A DNA stretch of 22,609 bases from Nannochloropsis salina CCMP1776 (GCA_004565275.1 SDOX01000028.1:3978-26586), one strand, 5' to 3'. Positions 9,050-18,600 are shown, counted from the stretch's first letter. Notes: generated from the letters alone by a model not told the origin. Translations and numbers: made by a program.

Positions 9050-10119
9050 TTTTCAGTCCAAAATATTGGCGTAGTAATAATAATACTGCAAGTTGCTTAT
9101 ACGCATTGGGATCCAATGTCCATATTCCTTCCATATTCGTCTTATACTGCGTACATACATTGGTAGAACAGTGGATGCGGGGATAGATAGACTAGATGTG
9201 TTTCTAGGCTGCTGCAAGTTTGCATGCAAATTTATATACCAAGGTGTCTTGAAACCCCCTATATCTATTCCATTCATCCACAGATGCTCCTCTCCACCTC
9301 CAACCGTCATGTCCACACCGCACCGACTCCGCGTGGAAATCATCACAAGCGCCAGAGTTTCCCAGACCTGTCTCTTGGCCCGCAGAGTAGGCTTTAACTC
9401 CGCGGCGTAAATAGGAATGGCGTTATCATGAGCCAGAAATTGACCAGGCACTTGCCGAAGTGAGCACTGGAAGCTGGGAGCTTCGTGAAAGGAGGAGGTG
9501 GGCGTATGTGACGCATGGAATATACGAGAAAGAAGGGAAAATGTGTGTATCAGAGGGGGTCGGCTTTCATGAGTAAGCCCAATTTGGCGGGGGATAGGGG
9601 ATCTTGAGGTAAGGAAGGATATACGGGGATCGGATCAAAGATTTCAGATACAGGACGCTCCAAGCAGCATTGAGGACGACAAGAGTAACGATTTCTTGAG
9701 AGCGAAGTACAAGGACGTGACCGAAGGAAAAAACAAAAGTTTCGACGGCAAATGAGAGAGAGCATCAATCAAGCCAGAGAAAGGATGATCTTGATGGGTG
9801 AAGTAACGTTGGAATCATTAGCTTTATGTTTCCAAATGCATGAGTAGACAAGATTGATGAAGCAGGTCATACACGCGATACTAGTCCATACTCAGTAACA
9901 TGACTTGACCGTGAGGGGGAGAGGATTTGGGTGCAAATGCGTTGTTGTAGAATGCGTGGAGCAACATGGCGACGATGGTACTTGTCGCCCATGCTGAGTG
10001 AAAAATAACTCACCCAGTGCTTGCAAACACCAGAGGCTGCTACGATAATGGCATTGAAGAGCTTTTTCAATCCTTTCCATTTCCTTGAATAAAGCTCTTT
10101 CATATCTAAAGGGTGATGC
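9050..10119. other. Intergenic region, no supported gene
   Basis: The GGGA repeats end here and AT content rises. Overlapping frames are open on both strands at 9053-9451 (132 codons minus, 105 plus); neither shows a recognised domain, so neither is called. The rest contains only short frames without signals. Confidence 0.45.
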
Positions 10120-10800
10120 TGTTGTGCGATGTCACATCGAATGACCGTAACCGACCTGACGATGCTTTATGGATCCTCCTATCAGTTGCATTCTCCCTTG
10201 CATTCATTTCTCTGGACAGTTAAAGGGACGATCGATGTTTAAGATCACGATGTGGATTTGAATAGCGAATTGAAATTGAATATCAAAAGAACAGCAGGGA
10301 GGCTCTTATAACAGGTCGACCAAATAATCTGATACGTATAGTTCAGCCCCATATTCCTCACGCCACTTTTGGCTCGATTAGGCATTTTCCGTGCCAAATA
10401 TGATGATGGTCTTCGATGAATGTCCACCTTATCATTCGAGCTGGCTTATGGGGAGGAACAAAAAAGGGGAAAGATAGGATTTGCGTCAGGAAAGAAGGGA
10501 TCATCATTTTATTATAGACACTATTGTTACTATTGTTATTTGGGTAACGAGAGGCCTCAACACGTTGAAATCATTCAATTTAATATTTTACTGCCAGGAA
10601 GAATGTAAAGTAGGTGAATAGTACAATGCGTTTATACACAACAAAACTGCTTGCAAACGTCAACAATTTGAGGTAACAAGCTTTTTTATGCGAAAAGAAG
10701 CCTAGGCAATTGGCTTTAATTTTACTTCATACTACTTCGAAATCGTCCTCGCCTACATAGCAGAGAAAATGCTGGACTGGCCATTCAAATACTTTCAAAT
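10120..10800 (+). repeat. Diverged copy of the lipoxygenase upstream repeat, no gene attached
   Basis: Contains blocks seen again before both lipoxygenase genes. TCCTATCAGTTG...TCTCCCTTGCA at 10170-10200 matches 14010-14035. The GAGGAACAAAAAAGGG block at about 10453 matches 11004 and 14560. CTGCTTGCAAACGTCAACAA at about 10648 matches 14751. Identity is moderate with indels, so the repeat is older than the coding duplication. No lipoxygenase reading frame follows directly; the next repeat copy starts instead. Confidence 0.6.
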
Positions 10801-11440
10801 TGATGCCCTTTGAAATCATGTTTCACTGCTTTTGTTGTACCATGTCGAAGCCGACTAAGACCTTTCTTCACCTGACACATCACAACACAGGCTCATATCC
10901 TCCTGCCCAGTCATTATGTTGAAGGATGTAGGCAACTTGTGATGCCCGAAATGACGTGCGACCAGCTTTGATGGACCGTCGACCTAATCGCCTTGAGATC
11001 ATGAGGAGGAACGAATAAGAGGGAAAGATAGAATCTCGCGAAGGGAAGGATCAAGAAGATATAGTAAAATGAATGTCTTTCAAAAAAGCCTACGTTACTC
11101 TATATTGTCAGGATTTACTTTTGGCTGCTAAGAAAGAAGTAGATGTAGTTGTGCAGTAAGTACAGCGTGCGGGGTTTAAAACAGAGCTGCTTCCACACAT
11201 CAACTATTTCAATAAAAACCTTTTATTGCGCAAAGAAGTCTCACGTTATAAGAATACTAGATCATTGGCTTTACTTCAATCTCATTGTGCTCATGATTGT
11301 ATTGACAAATATGGCATAGGAAAGATCGCTCGACTGGCCATACAAATGCTGATTCATTCTTTTTTTCAAAACCCAACTGTATCCAACGGTTGTAACGGGT
11401 AGGCCGTTAAATTCGGCTAGCTGTCAGGGTATTAACTCGC
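10801..11440 (+). repeat. Upstream repeat copy belonging to lipoxygenase gene 1
   Basis: Blocks in order: TTTCACTGCT...GTCGAAGCCGA (about 10820-10856, matches 14240-14275), TGATGGACCGTCGAC (about 10969, matches 14527), TACAGCGTGCGGGGTTTA (11161, matches 14728) and the CCAACGGTTGTAACGG block (11383, matches 14939). Order and spacing are kept between the two genes while identity is well below that of the coding block. Confidence 0.65.
11383..11430 (+). promoter_or_regulatory. Conserved upstream block with MYB-like cores, gene 1
   Basis: CCAACGGTTGTAACGG is identical before both lipoxygenase genes and is followed by a GCCGTT...AATTCGG...TAGCT block. CAACGG and TAACGG fit the general MYB core YAACKG, and GCCGTTA carries it on the other strand. 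It lies about 260 bp before the start codon. A regulatory role is inferred from conservation within otherwise diverged flanks. Confidence 0.45.
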
Positions 11441-11645
11441 CTGTCATATCTTGCCCAGTATACAGCTAACACAGCAGATCGCTCTTTGTGATCAAATTAA
11501 TCGTCTATCATGTTCAGAAACCAGTTAAGCACTGCTCTTTGCTTGCATGCACTCAATCCAGACGAGACTTACTGCTCTGGTCTCCATTCAACCCCGAGTC
11601 AGCTCACAAAACGGTCTTTCAACGCTCTCTTACGGCCGACAGATC

Positions 11646-13622
11646 ATGCGCGTGGCTCATTGCATTCTGATACTGCTCTCAGTGACAAGGCAGCTGACTT
11701 CTGCCAAATACTCTTCTCACCTGAATGAAGAGGTTTCGAACTCGGGGCAAAGCCAGACGACCCGAACGCTTTTCCAAGATGAAGAAAAGAAAGGCTTTCT
11801 TTCAATTCCTCAGGACGATCCTGACCCGGCAAGCCGTGCTCGCCGCCTGAGCTATCGAGCGCCCTTCTGGGAGTTTGTGCCCTATGCTTCCATAGATCCT
11901 GACTTGGCCAATCTGACAATGGCAGCTCCCGGAGGCACTTTGGGAGAAGCTTCTCTCGATTCACAAAGCGCTGCAATCGGAGGCCAGCTTATGGTCTCCA
12001 GAGCGGTCGGGATGAATGTCTTAGAAGGTCCCATCATTGCGACGTGCCTGGCCATAAGCGCGTCGGGTGAGTGCCTGAATACTCTCGATAGCTATTTGCC
12101 TCTCTACGATTCCCTTGCCCCCCAATATCAGCCTGCGGCATACAAGTTCTACGACTCCGACTATGCTTTCGCCCGGGAGCGCATCACATCCTCCCCTGCA
12201 TTTATCACGCGCGTAAACAGCGTGGGTGACATTCCTTTCACGCAAGCAGACGTAACGGGCTATGACACCATCACCGGTGGCGTACCCTTATCCAGTCTGG
12301 TCGCGCAAGGGCGTCTCTTCACCGTCGACTACTATCCGTTGTACCAAGCAGGGGTTCTTGAGGCCTCTCCGAATGCTTTCTTGGAGGCCCCGACGGCCTT
12401 CTTCTTCGTGAACGGGCCCATCCCGAAAAGGCGCAAGTGGGGCAAGGCTAGGAAGAATGACCCGGCCCTGATGCCGCTGGCGATCAAGTACAACGTCCAG
12501 CAGACATATGTAGTATCTCCGCAAGACCCCCACCCCGACTGGTTCCTGGCCAAGGCAGTGTTCAATTGCCTCGATCGGGATGTAAACGCCATTTATCATT
12601 TTGTCTTGCACACGGTCATTGCCAACGTGGCGATTGCGGCGCAGAAGACACTGGCCAGCGAGCACCCGCTTTATCCGCCGATTCAACACGCAGCCAACCT
12701 TAATTTCGGGATCATTGCTTCTGGTGTGCTGTTGTTGCTGGCGCCGTCTGGCGTTTTCGACACTTATCTTTCTCTGAGTGGGGCCTCCATCCAAAGCTTG
12801 TTGTTCCCCTATCTCATGGAGCGTTTTGACTGGCAATCCACAAACATCAAGGATAATCTCCAAGCACGTGGTGTCATGGACATCCCGGGCTTCTTGTATC
12901 GCGATGATGGGGAGATCACCTATGATGCTTTGCGCACCTACACCAGGAAGTACCTGGCGGGTTCGTACAGGAAGCGCGGGTCTGTGCAGGGTGATCCGGA
13001 GCTGCAGAATTTCCTCGGTGCTCTCACTAACTCGTCCGACACGATCGCCTTCCTGAACGGCTTCCCTACTGGAGCTGAAGTGAGGAATCTGAAGGACGTG
13101 AGCGAGCTTCTTGCCCAGATCTTGTGGATCTCAGGGGTCGAGCATCACGCACTCAACTCCTTCCGCATCTTGAACTTCGACTTGGTCTATCCGTCCCATC
13201 CGGGAAAGATCCTGTCCCCTCTGCCCGCTAGCACGGGCACACTGACAGATGATCAGGTGCAGCAAAACTTCATATCGGGATCCGGCTTGTCGGGATCCAG
13301 CTTGTCGACCGCGCAGGCAGCGTCCACCGCTAATTTCGTGCCTGACTTCACGACAATGGACATTGGGAACCCCCTGGCTTTCTTCCTCGGCACGCAAGCT
13401 ACTGCATTCGCGTTTTATCCTCTGCTGCAGAAGCCCAACCGGCTGACTAACATTTATTTGTCAGACACAGAAGACAAACCTACTGCGAAGGCAGCTCTTG
13501 CCCTTCGTCAGAGACTCCGGGTCATCAGCAAGCGGATCGTGGAGCGTGAGGCTGCCACTACTGGCACATTCAAATACCTCCTACTCGATCCCACAAATCT
13601 GCCCTTCTATCTCTATATCTAA
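11646..13622 (+). CDS. Secreted lipoxygenase-family protein, copy 1
   Basis: 658 residues, no introns. Lipoxygenases add dioxygen to polyunsaturated fatty acids. The frame is open back to 11547, but the start at 11646 is preferred: it matches copy 2 and begins a signal peptide (MRVAHCILILLSVTRQLTSA). No N-terminal PLAT domain is visible. The catalytic domain shows RLFTVDYYPLY (223-233), PLAIKYNV (277-284), WFLAKAVFNCLDRDV (299-313), ASEHPLYPPI (337-346), RDDGEITYDALRTYTRKYL (419-437), LWISGVEHHALN (493-504) and a C-terminal Ile (658). In soybean LOX-1 numbering, His690, Asn694 and Ile839 correspond to His500, Asn504 and Ile658. The usual helix with His499/His504 instead reads DVNAIYHFVLH (312-322). 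Copy 1 differs from copy 2 in three short patches only. Catalysis is uncertain. Confidence 0.9.
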   Translation: MRVAHCILILLSVTRQLTSAKYSSHLNEEVSNSGQSQTTRTLFQDEEKKGFLSIPQDDPDPASRARRLSYRAPFWEFVPYASIDPDLANLTMAAPGGTLGEASLDSQSAAIGGQLMVSRAVGMNVLEGPIIATCLAISASGECLNTLDSYLPLYDSLAPQYQPAAYKFYDSDYAFARERITSSPAFITRVNSVGDIPFTQADVTGYDTITGGVPLSSLVAQGRLFTVDYYPLYQAGVLEASPNAFLEAPTAFFFVNGPIPKRRKWGKARKNDPALMPLAIKYNVQQTYVVSPQDPHPDWFLAKAVFNCLDRDVNAIYHFVLHTVIANVAIAAQKTLASEHPLYPPIQHAANLNFGIIASGVLLLLAPSGVFDTYLSLSGASIQSLLFPYLMERFDWQSTNIKDNLQARGVMDIPGFLYRDDGEITYDALRTYTRKYLAGSYRKRGSVQGDPELQNFLGALTNSSDTIAFLNGFPTGAEVRNLKDVSELLAQILWISGVEHHALNSFRILNFDLVYPSHPGKILSPLPASTGTLTDDQVQQNFISGSGLSGSSLSTAQAASTANFVPDFTTMDIGNPLAFFLGTQATAFAFYPLLQKPNRLTNIYLSDTEDKPTAKAALALRQRLRVISKRIVEREAATTGTFKYLLLDPTNLPFYLYI

Positions 13623-13906
13623 ACTGGCTTGAGGCAGTCGATTCACGCGGCTCGAGCAATATGTGTTGAGATTTCTCCATGGTGCACCTCTAGGAAAATA
13701 TTATGTTTAAGGCACTCGTCTAGCTAGCTATCTTCAGACCCGGCGAGGCCCCGCCAGCGTCCTCACTTCCTTCACTACCCCTTACGGCATTAATGTAGCA
13801 CATCCAATAGGCCTGGCGTACCTTCATTCTAGTGATCCACACAACGTAATGACGCTTCTGGCAGGCCATGCTTTTCACTCTCAAAATATAGATCGGGCTA
13901 CGATTA
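13623..13906 (+). other. Shared 3' flank of lipoxygenase gene 1
   Basis: Identical to 17190-17473. Probably the 3' untranslated region and terminator region; no canonical polyadenylation signal was fixed. Confidence 0.6.
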
Positions 13907-14284
13907 GACACGTCTACTCATTCTGTGAATTGTACCTCTCTTATATCCACTCGTTGATTGCTGTCGCGCGATATTATGCCGTGCCGACCTAAGTATAGTA
14001 AAAAATCATCCTATCAGTTGTTTTCTCCCTTGCAAAGTACTCCTCTAGACAATCCAAGAGATGATCGATATCTATGACTACGATGTGCGAATAAACATCG
14101 AACCCGAACTGATGCTAACTTCTCTCCTCGTCAAGCGTTTGCACATACATTGCGTAAACTTCTATGTCTATCTTTTTTACTCCCCATTGCCTTAGCTGCT
14201 GTCATATTATTTCACCTTTGGAAACACTATGAAGTACTTGTTTCACTGCTGTTCTTGTTCCAGGTCGAAGCCGATCATATCCTG

Positions 14285-14428
14285 TTTTTCCTTTGCCATG
14301 CTTGTTGACACAACCACGATTACCAACAGCTAGGGTATAGCCAAATGCCTGGTAGTTGAATGAAATGAGGCTTCTCAGCGCAAAGAAAAGTTTCTAAAAG
14401 AATTGTTAATGTTTGCAAGCGGCTGCGT
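14285..14428 (+). repeat. Inverted repeat, left arm (144 bp)
   Basis: Reverse complement of 14747-14890 with about eight mismatches and no gaps by eye. The arms are separated by 318 bp. The right arm belongs to the direct repeat series before the lipoxygenase genes, so this left arm is a secondary inverted copy. Confidence 0.9.
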
Positions 14429-14746
14429 GCATAGTACGTCTAGACATAGGCCCATATCATTCAACTTAGTATTGGTTCGGAACGTTACGTTTTTTCCCAT
14501 TCCAGAATGACAAGTGGACCAGTTCTGATGGACGGTCGACGTAATCAATTTGCTCGTATGAGGAGGAACAATAACGAGGGAAACAAAGGAATCTCGCGTC
14601 ATCAAAGAAAGGATGAAGAAGAATCTCATTACTCTGGTAGTTAATTATTCAAAGAAAGTCTCAATCACGTTAATTTATCAGAGTTTGTGTTCCCTTGCCA
14701 TAAAAATGGTACCTGTAGATGCGTGGTACAGCGTGCGAGGTTTACA

Positions 14747-14890
14747 ACGCAGCCGCTTGCAAACGTAAACAATTCTTTTTAAAACTTTTCTTTGCGCTGA
14801 GAAGCCTCATTTCATTCAACTACCAGGCATTTGGCTATACCCTAGCTGTTGGTACTCGTGGTTTTGTTAACAATCATGGCAAAGGAAAAA
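14747..14890 (-). repeat. Inverted repeat, right arm (144 bp)
   Basis: Pairs with 14285-14428. It lies about 325 bp before the start codon of lipoxygenase gene 2, so a long foldback could form upstream of that gene only. Confidence 0.9.
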
Positions 14891-14938
14891 TCGGTCGACT
14901 GGCCTAAATGCTGATTCGATCTTTCTTCCCAACTGCAC

Positions 14939-14987
14939 CCAACGGTTGTAACGGTTCAGCCGTTTAATTCGGTTAGCTTTCAGCACC
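14939..14987 (+). promoter_or_regulatory. Conserved upstream block with MYB-like cores, gene 2
   Basis: Same CCAACGGTTGTAACGG plus GCCGTTTAATTCGGTTAGCT arrangement as at 11383, about 270 bp before the start codon. The role is inferred from conservation. Confidence 0.45.
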
Positions 14988-15212
14988 GCATAAAGCCGTC
15001 TGTCAGATCTTGCTCCATATGCAGGGCCTTACGCGAATGCCTCTCTCTCTGTACAACTTTATCGCCATTTCTATTTAGAAGTCAATCATATACTGCTGTG
15101 ATGTACACATACATTCAAACAACGGACGAGACTTACTGCCCTACTGTTCATTCATCCTTGAGACTTCTCCCATAACGTTTCTCTCTCAGGCTATACTCCG
15201 ACCAGCAAGATC

Positions 15213-17189
15213 ATGCGCGTGGCTCATTGCATTCTGATACTGCTCTCAGTGACAAGGCAGCTGACTTCTGCCAAATATTCTTCTCACCTGAATGAAGAGG
15301 TTTCGAACTCGGGGCAAAGCCAGACGACCCGAACGCTTTTCCAAGATGAAGAAAAGAAAGGCTTCCTTTCAATTCCTCAGGACGATCCTGACCCGGCAAG
15401 CCGTGCTCGCCGCCTGAGCTATCGAGCGCCCTTCTGGGAGTTTGTGCCCTATGCTTCCATAGATCCTGGCTTGGCCAATCTGACAATGGCAGCTCCGGGA
15501 GGCACTTTGGGTGACGCCTCCCTCGCTTCACAAAGCGCTGCAATCGGAGGCCAGCTGTTGGTCTCTGAGGAAGTCGGGAAAGAGGTTCTAGAGGGTCCCA
15601 TCAGTGCGACGTGCCTGGCCATAAGCGCGTCGGGTGAGTGCCTGAATACTCTCGATAGCTATTTGCCTCTCTACGATTCCCTTGCCCCCCAATATCAGCC
15701 TGCGGCATACAAGTTCTACGATTCCGACTATGCTTTCGCCCGGGAGCGCATCACATCCTCCCCTGCATTTATCACGCGCGTAAACAGCGTGGGTGACATT
15801 CCTTTCACGCAAGCAGACGTAACGGGCTATGACACCATCACCGGTGGCGTACCCTTATCCAGTCTGGTCGCGCAAGGGCGTCTCTTCACCGTCGACTACT
15901 ATCCGTTGTACCAAGCAGGGGTTCTTGAGGCCTCTCCGAATGCTTTCTTGGAGGCCCCGACGGCCTTCTTCTTCGTGAACGGGCCCATCCCGAAAAGGCG
16001 CAAGTGGGGCAAGGCTAGGAAGAATGACCCGGCCCTGATGCCGCTGGCGATCAAGTACAACGTCCAGCAGACATATGTAGTATCTCCGCAAGACCCCCAC
16101 CCCGACTGGTTCCTGGCCAAGGCAGTGTTCAATTGCCTCGATCGGGATGTAAACGCCATTTATCATTTTGTCTTGCACACGGTCATTGCCAACGTGGCGA
16201 TTGCGGCGCAGAAGACACTGGCCAGCGAGCACCCGCTTTATCCGCCGATTCAACACGCAGCCAACCTTAATTTCGGGATCATTGCTGAGGGTGTACTATT
16301 ATTGCTGCAGCCATTTGGAGCCTTCGACACTTATCTTTCTCTGAGTGGGGCCTCCATCCAAAGCTTGTTGTTCCCCTATCTCATGGAGCGTTTTGACTGG
16401 CAATCCACAAACATCAAGGATAATCTCCAAGCACGCGGTGTCATGGACATCCCGGGCTTCTTGTATCGCGATGATGGGGAGATCACCTATGATGCTTTGC
16501 GCACCTACACCAGGAAGTACCTGGCGGGTTCGTACAGGAAGCGCGGGTCTGTGCAGGGTGATCCGGAGCTGCAGAATTTCCTCGGTGCTCTTACCAACTC
16601 GTCCGACACGATCGCCTTCCTGAACGGGTTCCCTACTGGAGCTGAAGTGAGGAATCTGAAGGACGTGAGCGAGCTTCTTGCCCAGATCTTGTGGATCTCA
16701 GGGGTCGAGCATCACGCACTCAACTCCTTCCGCATCTTGAACTTCGACTTGGTCTATCCGTCCCATCCGGGAAAGATCCTGTCCCCTCTGCCCGCTAGCA
16801 CGGGCACACTGACAGATGATCAGGTGCAGCAAAACTTCATATCGGGATCTGGCTTGTCGGGATCTAGCTTGTCGACCGCGCAGGCAGCGTCCACCGCTAA
16901 TTTCGTGCCTGACTTCACGACAATGGACATTGGGAACCCCCTGGCTTTCTTCCTCGGCACGCAGGCCCTTGCATTCGAATTCTATCCTCTGCTGCAGAAG
17001 CCCAACCGGCTGACTAACATTTATTTGTCAGACACAGAAGACAAACCTACTGCGAAGGCAGCCCTTGCCCTTCGTCAGAGACTCCGGGTCATCAGCAAGC
17101 GGATCGTGGAGCGTGAGGCTGCCACTACTGGCACATTCAAATACCTCCTACTCGATCCCACAAATCTGCCCTTCTATCTCTATATCTAA
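15213..17189 (+). CDS. Secreted lipoxygenase-family protein, copy 2
   Basis: 658 residues, intronless, with the same signal peptide and lipoxygenase domain as copy 1. It keeps the same altered first metal helix (Asp312 and Tyr317 where iron-ligand His are expected; His318 and His322 nearby) and the same His500/Asn504/Ile658. Protein differences from copy 1 fall in three clusters. Residues 86-131: D86G, E101D, D105A, M116L, R119E, A120E, M123K, N124E, I131S. Residues 359-370: S359E, A366Q, S368F, V370A. Residues 586 and 589: T586L, A589E. The second cluster follows Ala358, which aligns near the stereocontrol (Coffa) Ala of plant enzymes. The upstream region is diverged from that of copy 1, so expression may differ. 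Confidence 0.9.
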   Translation: MRVAHCILILLSVTRQLTSAKYSSHLNEEVSNSGQSQTTRTLFQDEEKKGFLSIPQDDPDPASRARRLSYRAPFWEFVPYASIDPGLANLTMAAPGGTLGDASLASQSAAIGGQLLVSEEVGKEVLEGPISATCLAISASGECLNTLDSYLPLYDSLAPQYQPAAYKFYDSDYAFARERITSSPAFITRVNSVGDIPFTQADVTGYDTITGGVPLSSLVAQGRLFTVDYYPLYQAGVLEASPNAFLEAPTAFFFVNGPIPKRRKWGKARKNDPALMPLAIKYNVQQTYVVSPQDPHPDWFLAKAVFNCLDRDVNAIYHFVLHTVIANVAIAAQKTLASEHPLYPPIQHAANLNFGIIAEGVLLLLQPFGAFDTYLSLSGASIQSLLFPYLMERFDWQSTNIKDNLQARGVMDIPGFLYRDDGEITYDALRTYTRKYLAGSYRKRGSVQGDPELQNFLGALTNSSDTIAFLNGFPTGAEVRNLKDVSELLAQILWISGVEHHALNSFRILNFDLVYPSHPGKILSPLPASTGTLTDDQVQQNFISGSGLSGSSLSTAQAASTANFVPDFTTMDIGNPLAFFLGTQALAFEFYPLLQKPNRLTNIYLSDTEDKPTAKAALALRQRLRVISKRIVEREAATTGTFKYLLLDPTNLPFYLYI

Positions 17190-17473
17190 ACTGGCTTGAG
17201 GCAGTCGATTCACGCGGCTCGAGCAATATGTGTTGAGATTTCTCCATGGTGCACCTCTAGGAAAATATTATGTTTAAGGCACTCGTCTAGCTAGCTATCT
17301 TCAGACCCGGCGAGGCCCCGCCAGCGTCCTCACTTCCTTCACTACCCCTTACGGCATTAATGTAGCACATCCAATAGGCCTGGCGTACCTTCATTCTAGT
17401 GATCCACACAACGTAATGACGCTTCTGGCAGGCCATGCTTTTCACTCTCAAAATATAGATCGGGCTACGATTA
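17190..17473 (+). other. Shared 3' flank of lipoxygenase gene 2
   Basis: Identical to 13623-13906; sequence after 17473 is unique. Confidence 0.6.
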
Positions 17474-17684
17474 TCAGCTCCCACAGTCAGGAACAATAAG
17501 GCAGAATGTCTTGAACGAGCATGGAACTTAATCATTATCTTTCTGTTCTGGATGATTGAAAGTCATGCAATTTCGCATGTATAGCCATAATGAATAAAGT
17601 AGACGTGTCTGTGCATTGTTAAAAGACTCTTCAATGCTATTGCAGTATCAACCTCTGTTTTTTGTAGGTTTTGAGTGATTTTCT

Positions 17685-18600
17685 TCATTCTGGCATTTGA
17701 CTGCTCAGACTACAGATGTCGGAATAGGTTTTCTTTCTAGCATGAGGCCCGTGTAGCATATACTTTTCGATCATAGATGGCAGGACAATGGCAATCGCCC
17801 AGCCATTGTCCCGGTCCTTTCTGTGCACCGCGTCCACGCTCGCAAAGTGGTCGCAAGACGTGGAAAGGGAGCCTGCGCTTTTGAAGGTTCTTTCCCCCTC
17901 CTCGACCACCGTCCCAATGTTGAGATCATCCAAGTGATGCTGGGCGAGGTCCTGGCAGTCTCCCAGCCACTAACTTCCATACTTCCCCCGGAACCACTCC
18001 CCTATCAGCCGCTGCACATGTGTTGTGCTCAAGACCCGTACGCGGAGGCCGAAGCCACCGTCGTTCGCCCGGTCCTCCTCTATATGTGCCCTGATTGCTT
18101 GAGCAGAGCACTCTCTCGCGGCGAAGCGGGGGTGAAGCCACTCGAGGACACGGGGCTCCATGTTGCGTCGGAAGTCCAGGTCGACGCACTTGTGGTTATG
18201 GAGTCTAGAGAAGACTGCCTTCAGAGACTTTGCTTCTGTCTCCGCCAGTCCGACAATCGTGGAGACTTTGTTGGGGGCGGCGGCGGTGGTCTGTACCATA
18301 GAAATGTTCATGTATTGAGGGGCACGAAGTTGGCCGGTAGCGTCGGTTCTTCCTCTCCTCCCGTGGATGGCATGACCCTCACGTGCAATGTCCCGAGGGC
18401 TTTGTTTTTGGCCTATACTGGACAGCTCGCACGCGAATCTCCTGCGGCCATGGATGTTGCTGGTGAAGGTAGCCACCATTGTGTCGTCCAAACGCCTTCT
18501 GCAACGCCAGACTAAGGAAGGTATCTGCCGTCACCACGCCATTGTAAGGGAAGAAGTGACCCTACTGGTGCGCCCGCCGGAGGCCCGGGTATAGGAGATG
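17685..18600 (-). pseudogene. Unrecognised minus-strand coding remnant, interrupted
   Basis: Minus-strand frames with coding-like composition include MDDTMVATFTSNIHGRRRFA, KCVDLDFRRNMEPRVLEWLH, THVQRLIGEWFRGKYGS and, further along, LNIGTVVEEGERTF and GWAIAIVLPSMIEKYMLHGP. The stretch is interrupted about twice, so no single frame covers it. A 230-codon plus-strand frame (17823-18515) overlaps it and is taken as the antisense shadow. The family is not recognised; it could be a decayed host gene or a mobile-element protein. Confidence 0.4.

Larger units (their letters stand above)
11641..13906 (+). repeat. Duplicated block, copy 1 (2266 bp)
   Basis: Aligns base for base, without any indel, to 15208-17473. 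It covers five bases before the ATG, the whole coding sequence and 284 bp after the stop. The 3' flank is identical. Similarity drops abruptly outside both ends. Confidence 0.95.
13907..15207. other. Region between the lipoxygenase genes, made of old repeats
   Basis: It contains, in order, the blocks also seen upstream of gene 1 (about 13990-14100, 14225-14300, 14520-14630, 14720-14990) plus an inverted copy of the last one at 14285-14428. No coding frame is supported. It functions as the upstream region of gene 2. Confidence 0.6.
15208..17473 (+). repeat. Duplicated block, copy 2 (2266 bp)
   Basis: Second copy of 11641-13906, offset 3567 bp in direct orientation. Confidence 0.95.

Noticed and set aside
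9053-9451. 132-codon minus frame overlapping a 105-codon plus frame
   Set aside because: Both are open and neither shows a family feature; not enough to choose or call a gene.
11547-11645. 33-residue N-terminal extension of lipoxygenase copy 1
   Set aside because: Copy 2 has no equivalent, the duplication starts at 11641, and the internal Met at 11646 begins a proper signal peptide.
12288-12863. 191-codon minus-strand frame in lipoxygenase copy 1, also partly in copy 2
   Set aside because: Antisense shadow of a well-supported gene; its presence in both copies only reflects the duplication.
17823-18515. 230-codon plus-strand frame
   Set aside because: Cys/Pro/Arg-rich without domain; the opposite strand has the more coding-like composition.
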